Part shown: positions 12,766-24,354 of the stretch, piece by piece
Layout of the letters: each line of letters starts with the position of its first letter
Numbering within the stretch: the first letter of the stretch is position 1
DNA from: Limnephilus marmoratus
Taxonomy: Eukaryota; Arthropoda; Insecta; Trichoptera; Limnephilidae
Assembly (NCBI GenBank): GCA_917880885.1
Contig: OU862920.1
Span: 1,054,001-1,118,000, forward strand
DNA: 64,000 nt
Direction of reading: 5' to 3'
Program-made: the position numbers and the translations under genes
The notes under the pieces: model-generated
Seen by the model: the letters and a program-made list of their open reading frames with translations, nothing else
Databases searched by the model: none
Told to the model about the DNA's origin: nothing

Positions 12766-13475
12766 CTATCTGAAGGACTTGATTTTACATAGTTCTAACT
12801 AAAGTATATACTATCTTTTCAGTGTTTGATTGTAGTTAGGTATTTAAATTTTTGAAAAACATTAATTTAAAAATATACAAAACGATAAAAACGCCCTTTA
12901 CTGTTCCACCAATCTGAACTCCTTTTATATTCAATGCAGTGGTGCATCCTGCGTATATTTTCGTTAATTTGGTCCACAATATAGCGTCCAATTATATATT
13001 CATTTTCATGTTAACGACAAACCGAGGTCTTGCGACGTTGCCGCTTATTTGTTCAAGTTTTTGGATAGACGACTGTATAGGTATTTATAGAATATGAAGG
13101 CGCCAAGATGACTGGCCCATATGTCGCGGACTCTAATCAACCCGGCGATAATGCCCACGTAAAATTTATTAAATTGGTATGAGATTTTTTTGAGACTTAT
13201 CATTCCGAATTAAAACGTTGCTTGAAGTGTTTTATTTGTTATTTTTAGTAACTAGATGTATATTTCTGGGATCTTCCTATGCTTCCTCTTCTCTCCATTT
13301 TGATTACGACAGTGATTACCATATTATGACTATATCAGTGCAGTGGAATCCTGTATTGTTTTCTCATCAAAAACAGTTTTTTCGTGTTTTTAAAGAATGC
13401 ACTCTAGATATAAGTGGCTAATTATTACTACAACACGATTATCTGTAGAAATATTATGTGCCCTATAATATGTTA
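12766..13475. other. No gene recognised
   Basis: AT-rich DNA with short open frames only. No domain, splice-bounded exon or RNA was recognised. Confidence 0.4.
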
Positions 13476-13479
13476 TGCT

Positions 13480-13620
13480 CATGTGGTGAGGTTTGTCTGG
13501 GTCTTGGCAGCGGATGCGTCTGCCCACCAGCTGCATAGAAGGCCGGTTCGGGACAGAATGGTTGAGGGAGTTCCTTTGATTCTCCAGCCGTACTCTTGCC
13601 GAAACTTGCCGAAACCGAAA
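13480..13620 (+). repeat. SINE-E type fragment
   Basis: The stretch ggtgaggtttgtctgggtct, then gcggatgcgtctgcccacca and ggttgagggagttcctttga, matches the dispersed repeat at 16664-16760 and 58490-58600. Confidence 0.7.
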
Positions 13621-13674
13621 CCGAACCTTCGGTCGGTCACTAATTATATATATTATTATTTTGAATTATAGACC

Positions 13675-13861
13675 GGTCAGTGGTTGAGTGGGCATCGCGT
13701 TTGGGTCCCACCCAGGCGCTTCGTGTTCGATTCCTCGGTTGACTAAGTCCTCCATTGCGACTCAAGCAACATTTTCGGCTTACTATGGTGGTAGTGGGAG
13801 ATTTTCAGATATTGTCGGGTTATTCGTTAACCCGGGAATGTTTGTCTTTCTTTAAAAAAAA
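13675..13861 (+). repeat. SINE-B (tRNA-derived) copy a
   Basis: It begins ggtcagtggttgagtgggca, a box A-like promoter word. The box B-like word gttcgattcc follows near 13728. The body contains gtcctccat, gcaacattttc, tggtggtagtgggagatttt and cccgggaatgtttgtctttc, and it ends in poly-A. Copies lie at 15499-15699 and 31283-31467. Confidence 0.8.
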
Positions 13862-13934
13862 ATTCTTATCATGCTTGACGATGCATTTTCGTTCACGGGA
13901 GAAACAATTTTAGGGGTTTTAGGGGCTTAGGTTT

Positions 13935-14160
13935 TTAAAAACTAAATTGTATGATAAATCCTTTTAAAAGGAAAAGGGGAAAATAGAAAAGCGAAAGCAT
14001 AAAACTGTCTAAACAATTAATATAATATGACTTCGGATAATAAGTTAATAACTAAATCTAATACTAATCTAACAATGACACTGTTCTTTGCAGAGAGGAC
14101 CGCCAAAGAACTCGATCTTGGCACACACTCCTTGCCTCAATCACGTTAAGTTTTAAAGCT
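13935..14160. repeat. Dispersed repeat F, copy 1
   Basis: The stretch from cttttaaaaggaaaa through agcataaaactgt and agaggaccgccaaa to cacactccttgcctca matches 16930-17120. Function is unknown. Confidence 0.6.
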
Positions 14161-14164
14161 CTTT

Positions 14165-14990
14165 AAAAAATATATGTTTTTCTTGAAGATAATATCTAGA
14201 CATTCCCCATGCCGAAAAACAAATTATATAAAATTCCCTCCATGGAAAAGAATCGGAAAGTATGCTCCAAAAATTATTATAAACACATTTGTTTCAGTTA
14301 TTTTACAAGTTATATGTATGAAAAAATCACAGTGTTTTTTTAAATGCTGTTTAAGACAACCCCCACGAGATTTTTGCTCTATTTTAAACGAGTCGTGTTT
14401 TATTAAACATTTTCACAATTTTTGCATCGACTTCGTCGCTTTAAATACAAGCGCGCTCCTCTAGCACTCGTAATTTCATATTTCTCCATCTTCTTCTTTA
14501 TGAGCCCGGTTGCGGCTCCTTACGTGCTAACTTTTGAGTGTCTGATTGTAGCCAGTCTATTTATGCCAGTTCTGAAGAATGAATTCTAAACAAAAGAGGA
14601 TTGAAAAACATTGATATCAGATGATAATTAAAAAGGTTAATTATTACTTCAACATTGTATCGGATGTACCATCAAGAATTGTACGGTGTACACTTAGTGT
14701 ACTGGTTCACGAACTTGACCTAATAATGAAAATTTTGTTTGTAATATAAATATTATAAACAAATACATCACATCCAAACACTTGAAATGTGGTTCCTAGA
14801 ACTCGATAATGGATTAGGAGACCCGTTAAGTAACAAGAGATTCATTCATTAATTTTGTCTTCTGGAGTATTGCCGATTACTCTAATGGACGGTTCATGCC
14901 ATTAAAAAGATAACGATTTTAATCGACATTTTTGACAGCAGTACAGTATCTCTCAACAACAGCGGATACCTATTTATCGAGGACATCAAC
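14165..14990. other. No gene recognised
   Basis: One open frame (14174-14464, + strand) has no recognised domain and an AT-rich composition. I see no other support for a gene. Confidence 0.35.
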
Positions 14991-14997
14991 CGCACCT

Positions 14998-15230
14998 GGG
15001 TACCTAGCATGGTCGATCGACATAGGTTTTATCGAAAATGTAAAAAAGCATGACTGCAGACCGCTAACGAACAAATAACAGTTCACGTCAAATAAATTAG
15101 GAACCGTTAGTCGTTGTGAACTTTCATTTGTTCGTTAGCGGTCTGCAGTCGTGCTCAGGAGCGATGACAAGTTACCGATATTTTCGATATTTTCGATAAA
15201 ACCTATGTCAATCGACCATGCCAGGTACCC
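14998..15230. mobile_element. Palindromic MITE
   Basis: The whole stretch folds back on itself. Left arm gggtacctagcatggtcgat pairs with the right end atcgaccatgccaggtaccc. The inner arm gactgcagaccgctaacgaa at about 15051-15070 pairs with ttcgttagcggtctgcagtc at about 15131-15150. If the tips are ggtacc, a CTG direct repeat flanks both ends as a possible target duplication. There is no coding content. Confidence 0.75.
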
Positions 15231-15257
15231 TGCTGTGAAATTCATCGTGTTCTACCT

Positions 15258-15899
15258 TGTCGGTATCCGTGGTCGAGGTGTAAGGCTCTCGAATTGCAAT
15301 CAGGAGGTCACGGGTTCAAATCGCAAACTGAGCTAATATTTATTTTTACACAGCTCCACGCAGTTTTTTTTTATTTGATTAATCTGTATTATTTCGCAAT
15401 TTAATCACTTAAAATAAAATAAGGTATATTTGCGGCACGTTCAAAGTGTAAGATACTCTCAGAATCGCCCTGGCGTAAGATCACCATTCAGAATTGAACG
15501 GTCAGTGACTGAGAGGGCATCGCGTTTGGGTCCCAACCGGGGGACGCTTGTTCGATTCCTCGGCTGGGTAAGTCCTCCATCACGATACAAGCAACATTTT
15601 CTGCTTAGTGTGGTGGTAGTAGGAGATTTTCAAACATTGTTGGGTTATTCATAGCCCGGGAATGTTTGTCTTTCTTTAAAAAAAAATAAAAAAGGAAATA
15701 GAATTGAAATCCCCAGTGTAAGGCCACCATTCAGAATTGAAACGTTGCTTGAAATGGCTTTAGCCGTGTTTGGTGACCAGATTTATATAACCAGGTTCTT
15801 CCCCACCTACCCATTCCCATCTCCTTCTCGTCCCACTACCTTCAATCCCGCAACATGGGTACCCCAATTGGGGATGCCATAGACTCACTGGCTCCATTT
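15258..15899 (+). repeat. SINE-A with nested SINE-B
   Basis: The tRNA-like head (gtggtcgaggtgtaaggctc, then gggttcaaat) is followed by the SINE-A body. The body is interrupted at 15499-15699 by a SINE-B, then continues with caccattcagaattgaaacg and the 3' part to about 15899. AGAATTGAA flanks the SINE-B on both sides (15490-15498 and 15700-15708). The right flank also repeats a SINE-A segment already present on the left, so the arrangement is not a simple single insertion. Confidence 0.7.
15499..15699 (+). repeat. SINE-B copy b, nested in SINE-A
   Basis: It matches the SINE-B at 13675-13861 from cggtcagtgactgagagggc to cccgggaatgtttgtctttc and ends in an A-rich tail. A 9-bp direct repeat AGAATTGAA flanks it. 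Confidence 0.75.
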
Positions 15900-16122
15900 G
15901 TTGAATGGTGGTCTTACACCAGGACGAAACTGAAATTATCATCTTCTCTAGAAGGAGTCACAAATATAGCTACTAATACAATTATTTTTAATTAATAAAT
16001 TTTGTAATAATACCCATATTAATCAAATAAAATTTTATGAGCGCACGCCGCGATTTGAATCCGAGACCTCCGGATTGCTAATAGAGAGTTTTGCCCTCGA
16101 CCACGGAGGTCGTTATTTCCTG
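15900..16122 (-). repeat. SINE-A copy, inverted to its neighbour
   Basis: On the minus strand a tRNA-like head (about 16112-16040, box B region gattcaaat...) leads into the body that ends in ccaccattcaa at 15900. It sits tail to tail with the plus-strand SINE-A at 15258-15899. Confidence 0.7.
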
Positions 16123-16535
16123 TCCTTGGGTTTTCTTGCACGTCTAAATTAAATGGAACCGGGTCTTTTCTCTATGATTATACACTTCACGTTAAAAAAT
16201 GTACTAATATTTATCAGTTGGTTAAAATCGCCAATAGCCAATTCTTAGTAGTTTTTCTCGATTAGTCTATGAAGTTCACCTGAACGTTTTCAGTTTAGTA
16301 GGAGAACTTGTAAAAATACTATTTCTATCATTAGAAATAAGCCGGAATACAGCATCACTTGCCTTGATTTTTAAATGTTAATCTAACAATGAATTTCAAC
16401 ACGTTTTGCGAGTAAGAAGAAAAGTCATAGTTTTCAAATTACTTGCAGCTTTGGCAGATTGGGTAATTATTACTGCAACACGATTATCGATAGAAATATT
16501 ACGTCTTTTGCGAATATTATATTAAAATTAATTCA
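16123..16535. other. No gene recognised
   Basis: AT-rich DNA. The phrase attattactgcaacacgatta at about 16467 also occurs near 13424, so at least part of it is a dispersed repeat. Confidence 0.4.
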
Positions 16536-16539
16536 ATTT

Positions 16540-16850
16540 GGGAGGAGGGTGTGGGTACAGCCGCCGCAGGAACCATTTATAGGATAACCAACACCTCTGC
16601 CACAGGTCATCCCAAGTAGTTCGCTACGTTTGGTGACTTAGCAGGGGTTCCCGGGTAAATGGGGTGAGATTTGTCCGGGTCTTGGTAGCGGATGCGTCTG
16701 CCTACCAGCAGCATGGCAGGCCAAGTCGGGAAAGATCGGTTGAGAGAGCCTCCTTGACTGTTACTCCTGGACACGTTGACCCCCAGATTCCTACCCACCT
16801 CCAATACCATTTTCCTTCCCAGAACTTCCACTCCTTCTTCTCCTAAAAAC
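16540..16850 (+). repeat. SINE-E type repeat
   Basis: It runs from gggtacagccgccgcaggaa through ataaccaacacctctgcc, ggtcttggtagcggatgcgt and cacgttgacccccagattcc. It matches 58380-58740 over its whole length. Confidence 0.75.
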
Positions 16851-16929
16851 GACCCACCACACAGCATACCCAAAGATGACATAGATCCTGAGGGGAATTA
16901 TTTTCCTCCCAGGGCCTCCTGGGAGGAAA

Positions 16930-17120
16930 ATATTTGTTAAATCTCTTAAAAGGAAAATCGAAAGCATAAAACTGTGTAAACACATAAAATAACATGCCTT
17001 TAATAATAAATAAACAGTATCTCACAATAACTATAACTAACCATCCCGCTGTTTCCTTGCAGGGGTTCGTAGAGAGGACCGCCAAACAACTCGGTCTGTG
17101 CATACACTCCTTGCCTCATT
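16930..17120. repeat. Dispersed repeat F, copy 2
   Basis: It matches 13935-14160 through agcataaaactgt, agaggaccgccaaa and cactccttgcctca. Confidence 0.6.
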
Positions 17121-17935
17121 CACATCCATACATCGCTCTTTTCTTCTGTCTTTCGAGAATTCGGTTTACTTAATCATACCATGTCTTTCTCGGGCATCCC
17201 TGACTTTTTCTACCATTCAAGTTCACGTCATATATTCTTCTTACAACCTTTCTTTAGATAATTGGCTTTACATGCCCAAACCATCTAAGAGTCCTATTCT
17301 TATCTCATTACACTCATCAGTCTTGTATTCTCCGTGAATCTCAAAGTATCTCACATATATTTTTTAATTTCAAATCAGTCATAAATTGAAGAGAAAATTG
17401 TTTTATTTCTAGTAAGTTTTCAAGTTACTAATATGTTAAGCGCATTGGTTTTATCTTGTTTAATAATAATAGAGTGGCGTGGCACACGATTAAGCAATGT
17501 AGGAATTTACAATTGTGGATAAGAAAATAACCAATATTTGTTTAAAAATGATCATATAAAAAAATAAAGTTGCGAAAATATTTGCTGTACAATAATAACA
17601 TAATGACAAGCTGAGTTTGAATGAAATCTTGTTTTTTCTTATCTTAATTGCAATGTGCGATGTTTTTACTATAATTGATATGTATCAGAAGAAACGCTAT
17701 TAAAAAGCGATGTTGCCAAATGTAGGAGTTGCGATACGCTAGTCAATGAAACGTATATTTTGCTAAAAATATACGCTCGTCTACTGCAGCGCCGCGGCTC
17801 GCCGCTCGCGTGACAAAGCACTGAACTAAAATAGCATATTTCAGTTGATTTAGGTACCAATACCGCGTCTGGCTTATTTTCGTTTTTGGACTGTATGAGG
17901 GTAGAGGAGTGGGGAAAACTTGAAATTACATATGT
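17121..17935. other. No gene recognised
   Basis: Short open frames only. A small GC-rich island lies near 17785-17815. No domain or RNA was recognised. Confidence 0.4.
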
Positions 17936-17937
17936 TC

Positions 17938-18027
17938 AATCCTGCGTCCGTATACAGGACGCAGAATGACGGTCGGACGCAGGATTGAATGAAAGTGGAC
18001 CATTAGAAGACGCAGCAATGATAGCGG

Positions 18028-18090
<63 letters not shown>

Positions 18091-18355
18091 AACAGTTTAT
18101 ATTACGGTATTTAACAATTACTGTTTATTTTATTTAAACAGTATATATAATAAACAGTAATTGTTGAATGAAACACTAGTATATATTGAATTATTTGGCG
18201 GGTATAAGTTAAGCCGCCATAGCTCAGTGGTCAGAGCACCTGACCGGCAATCAGAAGGACACGGGTTCAAGTCCCGTTGGCGGCAAGTATCTTTTCTTGG
18301 AAGATTTTTCAATGTAGATGAGTGTTTCAGGCTGATAATTATTGCTTATAATAAT
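17938..18355 (+). repeat. SINE-C copy 2 with hairpin, (TA)n and tRNA-like head
   Basis: A hairpin, caatcctgcgtccg pairing with cggacgcaggattg, lies at 17939-17986. Then come gatagcgggatgta, a (TA)n tract of about 58 bp (18030-18087), a small palindrome around ataaacagtaattgttgaat, the tRNA-like 72-mer and the 3' region. From 18000 on it matches the minus-strand copy at 12485-12765. It ends about 85 bp before the first exon of the Mutator-YqaJ gene. Confidence 0.75.
18213..18284 (+). tRNA. tRNA-like cloverleaf, anticodon position GGC (likely pseudo-tRNA)
   Basis: It is identical over 72 nt to the minus-strand copy at 12546-12617. The fold is complete, with acceptor, D and T stems fully paired. 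The anticodon loop ccggcaa has C at position 33, and the anticodon triplet GGC is normally absent from eukaryotic nuclear tRNA sets. Intact box A-like (tagctcagtgg) and box B (gggttcaagtccc) words mean that RNA polymerase III could still transcribe it. Confidence 0.55.
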
Positions 18356-18438
18356 TGTTAGAAAATTACTTGTTCAATAATTGCAAATTCACTTTGTTTA
18401 ATTAGTGTTTGTATTTTTTTCAGTATAAAAATTTAAAT

Positions 18439-21400
18439 ATGGGAAACAAATGGCGTTCCAAAACTTGGCGTCAGCTCAATACACTCCGAATGAAAAAGTA
18501 TGATTTTTAACCTATTTATAGCATAACTACTATACTACAGGGTGTATTTAGACGTATCCGACGACTTTAACCAGATTTTTTTTAAAACAAATTAAAAACA
18601 AACAAAAAAGCTTTCGCCACTAGTTTTAGATTTCTTTGGCTATATCTAACATTATCATTTACAAAGGATACAGAAAACATACTTACCTGGCAGGTTACTT
18701 CCGATAAAGAAGAAAGTTTATTCTTGGAGAAGATGCGATGTGCACACGTTAAACGCGTTATACACTACATTTAAAACACTGGACATGGCATGATTTTACA
18801 TTTGATACCCCTATTACTGTTGATTTTATATTTATGAGAAGATTAGTGGCAAAAGTAAATATTTATATTGAAAGAATTGGAGAATTCAGGACTCATTAGG
18901 ACTCTTTATGAAATGAACATACATGTTTCACATTCATCAAACACGGTAAAGCCATTTCAAGCACAGTTTCACATTTAATGGTGGTCATACACCAGTACGA
19001 TACTGAAAATACCTTCCACTCTGGAATGTGCCACAAATATACTATGTATTATTTCAAATGAATTAATTGTGAAGTAACACAAATTAATCAAATTACATTT
19101 GACTGTTTTGTGTGCAGATCGATTTCTCTAAGATCTCCGGGAATAGAAGAGAACAATGCTGTTGTGGATAACTACTCTGAAAATTTCAGTACTGAACTAC
19201 CCACGAATATAGTTTCCACGGCTGGTGTATCTGTTTTAGCCGTAAGCAACATCAAATAATGATTATAAGGGTAATTTTTTCACCTAAGTGAATGAAAAAG
19301 TGTTCACACATGATTATGTTTTTTTTAGGAACAAAGTGTGTATGACATTCCCGAATCCACTACAGCCGCACATTCAATGGAATTCTGCAATGTTGAAGTA
19401 AGAGTTACGATGACGCTTTATAATTTTTGCTTAGCACGTTTTGTGAAATATTCCTTGGACCTTTAGTTTCTTACTCCTTTTTACTATTATTTTAATTTAG
19501 GAGCAGCTCGTGGATGTCAATAATCCTGTAGTGGAGCCATCAGAAACACCAATAGCCATTGATGGAAGGAGGATTGTAGACTTCCAATACATCTTTACAG
19601 AATTTCAAAAAATTAACACCCATTGCTTACTCTTAGGATGTACTCTGTCAAACATTTATATTTATAAGGAAAATAGAAGAGGATTCCAATCAACTTTTTT
19701 TTTCCAATGCAATATGTGCCACCTCAAAATGAAGATTTCATCCTACGATAAAAATATACCTCTAGACGTAAACCATGCTGCTGTGTCTGGAGCTGTTACA
19801 GTTGGAATAGGTTTCGCGAACCTGCAGCAACTTGTTGAAACCATGGAAATTCCGGCCATGACTGGCACAACATTTCGCGAAATGCAAAATAAAGTTTCTT
19901 CATGGTACGAATGCACAGCTATTCTAAAAATGAAAGAAGCAGCACAGAAAGAGGCAGAATATGCAAGGGAAATCGGAAGCATAGATTCTAACGGAACTCC
20001 ATTGATAACTGTGGTTGCGGATGGATGTTGGTCTAAAAGATCATATGGATCAAACTACTCTGCTCTTTCTGGGGCTGCGGCAATCGTTGGGCAAAAATTT
20101 GGCCAAGTTCTTTTTTTTAAAGTAAAAAATAAATATTGCGTAATATGTACCAGGGCTGAAAATAAAAATGAACGCGCCAGAGAACACGTGTGCTTTAAAA
20201 ATCACACCGGCAGCTCGACGAGCATGGAGTCAGACATTCTGGTAGAAGGTTTCAAGACTTCCATGAGCACACACGGCATTATATACTCCAAGCTCATCGC
20301 TGATGGAGATTCCAGCACATACAATAAAATTTTAAAATCAAGACCTTACAAAAACCTTACAGTAGAAAAAATTGAATGCCGCAACCATCTTTTGCGAAAC
20401 TTTTGTAATAAATTACGCAAAATAACAACAGAGACATTTTATCCCCTGGCTTCACGGAAAATTTTGTCAGCTAGACTTTTAAGGCTTCGCACTGCAGTAC
20501 GATGTGCTATATCGCATAGGAAGGGCGAAATTGGAATGATGGCTGACAAAATTTTCAAATTAAATTCAGATATACTAAATGGACCCCGGCATGTGTTTGG
20601 AGATCACAAATCCTGCCACATAGGCGGATATTTTTGTAAACGTACTGAAAGTGGTGAAACCAATTGGATACCTCTATTAGAGAAATGCAAGATGTTAGAT
20701 AAAATAATGCTGCATGTAAACACTCTAGCATCACATTCTCGAAGTTTGATTTGTGATGTTGACAGTAACGTTGTTGAAAGATTTAACCATATAATTGCCA
20801 AAATGACTGGAGGTAAGCGAATAAATTATACGTCCCGAAATTCGTACCAAAGTCGATGTGCCGCAGCGGTGGTATCATTCAATTCCAGGAGAATTCATTA
20901 CGCCGTGCATAAAGAAGTTTTTGGAAACAGCCCTGGTACATGGTCAAAAAGAATGGAAGCCAGGCGTGCAAATATTGCTAAGAAAAAAAAAGTCCCAAAA
21001 AAAAAACTATCTTTCGCGTTGAACCCCATTATTCCCGATTGCGATTATGGTGAACATTTAAACTCACCCGATATGGCTGATGTGCTTTTCACGGAAGCCA
21101 AAAATGTATTTTTAGAGTCTTTGAATCTCTCAGACGCCGATCGTTTGCATATTGAAAATGCAACTGTTTTGCAATCAAAGTCAGGCGAATGGATGGAACT
21201 CCGGAGAAAGCGTCTAACAGCATCTTGGTTCGGGAAAATTTGTAAAAGACGATTGAACATCAGCTGTGGACCGTTAGTTAAAAGTATCATGTACCAAAGT
21301 CCACTAGGAGTACCATCAGTACGTTTTGGTAATGACAACGAGGCCGGAGCCTTAATCCAGCTTTCCATTCAATTAGGATTGACTTTTTCTAAATGCGGTT

Positions 21401-21870
21401 TGTTTTTAGATGAATGTCATCCTTTCCTAGGTGCCACTCCCGACAGTAAAGGTGATAATTTTATAGTTGAAGTTAAATGCCCTTATAGCGCTCGAGGTAT
21501 GGAGCCGTTGGCAGCAATTAAAGTGAAAAAAATAAAATTTTGGTATTTTGACAAAGACGGTGAAGTTAAAATTAACACAAACCATGATTGGTACTTCCAA
21601 ATTCAAGGACAACTTCATGTCACCAAGTCCAATATATGTGTGTTTGGTGTTTGGACCTCTAATAAGATTCCATTGAAGGTTGAAACTATAAGAAGAGATG
21701 ATTATTTCTTTCACTTTAAAATGTTAAAACGCCTTCAAAATTTCTATTTTGATTGCTACTTGCCAGAAATAATTGACCCGAGGTATGAAAGAGGCATGGA
21801 AATTAGAAATCCTCCTTATATAGAGCAAGCTATTCTTTCCAAAAAAGCTACCCTTAAAAGAAACGCGTGA
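18439..21870 (+). CDS. Mutator-like transposase domain fused to YqaJ-type nuclease, four exons
   Basis: The exons I propose are 18439-18497, 19118-19241, 19329-19397 and 19501-21870. All junctions are GT-AG and their phases agree (2, 0, 0), giving 873 codons plus stop with no internal stop. The start ATG at 18439 opens a basic N-terminus (MGNKWRSKTWRQLNTLRMKK). The large exon has no ATG start of its own, because its first in-frame candidate at 19510 is a GTG. Residues about 110-500 resemble the Mutator-like transposase domain, with VVADGCW (Asp about 258), IADGDSS (Asp about 352) and KIECRNHLLRNFC. Residues about 650-800 resemble the YqaJ exonuclease, with GNDNEAG (Glu about 698), GATPD (Asp about 732), EVKCP (Glu 741, Lys 743) and QIQGQLH. 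All expected PD-(D/E)xK residues are present. From family knowledge, such genes are highly repeated in some insects and may be mobile. No terminal repeats were seen. A SINE-A fragment lies in intron 1. Action on DNA is inferred. Confidence 0.8.
18925..19100 (-). repeat. SINE-A fragment inside intron 1 of the Mutator-YqaJ gene
   Basis: The stretch gccatttcaagca, ggtggtcatacaccagtacg, ccttccactctggaatgtgc and aacacaaattaatcaaatta matches the minus-strand SINE-A at 38984-39165. It ends within about 20 bp of the acceptor of exon 2 (cag at 19115-19117), so the SINE may contribute part of the polypyrimidine/branch region. Confidence 0.7.
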
Positions 21871-22440
21871 ACAACAGCGTCTGAGAGATTATTGGTTTTC
21901 CGATTATATTTTCTTATGCTTGTACTTCCAATACGTTTTATGGTATTGATTTTTATTATGTTTAGATGTGAATTTGTGTAAGCGCTTAACTTAATGTACC
22001 ATTTTATAACACTGCGCCAAACAAATGCATTATTTATTTATTTATTTACACCGTGAAATAAATGCAATATCAATTATCTTTGCCCAGGTACGTTTTTAAA
22101 ATAAGCTGATGGGTATTTTTTGGACAATACTCGCCGTCACTTTGCAGAGTTTATTTTTTCACTTGAAATTATTTAATGAAACCGCTCACAGTTTCTTCAC
22201 GAAAACGTTTACCGATACTTTGTTTGTTTTTTATGTATTATACGCTATAAATTCAGATTATTTATTATTTATTGAGCGATTTTTTTGCATGCGCTCTGAA
22301 GTGAAATGTACATAACTAATACCGGCAATGTACACTCTGTCTATTACCTAGTATTATGTTCCTTGTGAAAAAAAACTGTCGTTTCTATTAAAATTGTAAC
22401 TAATTCACGCATCTTCTCATATAATATAGTATCATTTTTT
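21871..22440. other. 3' flank of the Mutator-YqaJ gene
   Basis: AATAAA-type signals occur near 22057 (gtgaaataaatgcaa), about 190 bp after the stop codon, and are plausible polyadenylation signals. No other gene was recognised. Confidence 0.45.
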
Positions 22441-22600
22441 GAGTAAGTAGGGGAATTACTTGGTTATTCAAATCTGGTCACCAAACGCGGCTAAAGCCAT
22501 TTCAAGCAACCCTTGGATTCTGAATGGTGGTTTTTGATCAAGGTTATACTGAGAGTATCTTCTTTCATTACGGAGTGTGAAATTTTGGTAAATACGAGAT
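22440..22600 (-). repeat. SINE-A fragment
   Basis: ggtcaccaaacgcggctaaa, gccatttcaagcaac, gaatggtgg and actgagagtatcttc follow the order of minus-strand SINE-A copies elsewhere. Confidence 0.7.
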
Positions 22601-24350
22601 TATTAATTTTTACAAAGGTAAAAATCCTTTTCACTTTCTCCTTTTTATGAGTAGTGCTTCGAGTATTACAGATACGAGATCTCGGTATTATATTCCTGAC
22701 AGTCTAACATCTTATAATTAACTTTTTTTTTTCGAAATTCTTTTCTTTTAAAATTCGATACCATACGAGTACATCGTATCTTTATTTTATTGTTTGTAAC
22801 ACACATGAATAATTGTATCCGTATAGCTACATTCTAGCTTTAGTACATAAAATTTGGTTTTATGTCAAGTTTTATTATCTGAATTGTATTAGTTTTTTGA
22901 TTGGTACAAAAATATAATTTATTGTATTTTTATGTATGTATGTAAAGGCCACTAGGACGTTTATAAAAATAAGTTAATAAATAAATTCCAACCAGGGAAA
23001 TACATTTTTCTACTATTTTTGGTTACATTATTCTTACCGTTCCAAATTTTGGAAGAATTTTTAATATTATGTTTTTATTCACACACCTAAAAAGTGATGT
23101 AATAAATCATTAGTTTATGGCGTACATAGGAAAATACCTTATTTTCGTAGGAAATGATAATGATTTAAATAAAAATACATAACAAAAAACATACAATAAT
23201 CATAGTTTTGAATAGAAGTTAGTTTGTGTTTTTTTTCTTCGTGTTATAAAAACTATTTTATTCTATTTTGCAAAAACCCTAAACTTTTAAATAAATAAAT
23301 TAATATCTCAACGTTGTTTTATATTTCCATGTTTTGACAGCCCTAACAATTTGCACAGGCGATGATGGACTTCACAGAACACGCAGTCAAACGCCACTAG
23401 CAGGTGTTCGGGGTTGAGAGGTATAAAAATTCCCAATATTTAGGGAAAATTATGTACAATACACGTGAAATGTGGGAATATTCGTAATATGTAATATATC
23501 AATACCCCTCTAATTTCAACTTCATATTGAGAAGAAGCAGATTTTTATAGAACTTAGTAAACTTTTTGACGTTTGTAATTTTTGTTTAAAAATAACATAG
23601 AATGTAGTGTTAAAACCCAGTAAACATCTCCCAATTTAAATCTAAAATCATACTTTTTGAATCTTGGATATGTGTGAGTTTTAAAAAGCTGTTCGTGTAA
23701 TATTTTAAAATTATTTGCAACAAAATAGGGAATCTCGGGGGAAATTTCCTCAAGTCATAGGGAAAAATCAAAATTCAGCCAACCACAAAAACGACCAACG
23801 TGTAATATTCCTTTTTCAATTCGTGTTCGGGAATGATCGCCGTCACTTCGGGTTTTTTACGAGCGGATACTGGGATCAAACTCATTTGAAGTAACAATGA
23901 ACATTAATTTTTGGTGGAATTGATTTAAAAATTCGATGAGGGCGACACAAGCGACAAACTTTTTAACTATTTTGGCAAATTTCGACAAAATCGTTTGCCC
24001 TGCTCCGCTCTTAAGAAGTTGAATTTAATTAAAAATTACATTAAGCAATTAATAAAATTTATTAATAATGCAAAATTTGAAGAAGAAAATATATACTTTA
24101 TATATTATTCATTAAAGAAGAAAGTAACATTAATAATCTAAATTAAAATATGAAAAATAACAAGACACCAAAAAAATAATAAGATAACGGTCGCAACAGG
24201 GACTTCGTATTCCATACAAATAAAATAGGGTACATTTATCCGAGACACTATCTAGGTTACAAACCAGTTCATCGAACACTTGTTTCCAATGAAAAAGGTA
24301 GCCGCAAGGTAGCTGATAATAGGAAAAAATCACACTATCGTTTAGATTAT
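22601..24350. other. AT-rich stretch, no gene
   Basis: No convincing coding frame is present. Poly-A/T tracts are frequent. Near 24180-24215 a short inverted echo of the tRNA-like head at 30386-30442 (ggtcgcaac) is visible. Confidence 0.4.
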
Positions 24351-24354
24351 TAGT

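Noticed and set aside
15490..15708. AGAATTGAA as a clean SINE-B target duplication
   Set aside because: The right flank contains a second copy of the same SINE-A segment, so the direct repeat may come from SINE-A and not from the insertion.
19743..21714. Minus-strand open frames under the Mutator-YqaJ gene
   Set aside because: They are shadows of a long, domain-bearing plus-strand exon.
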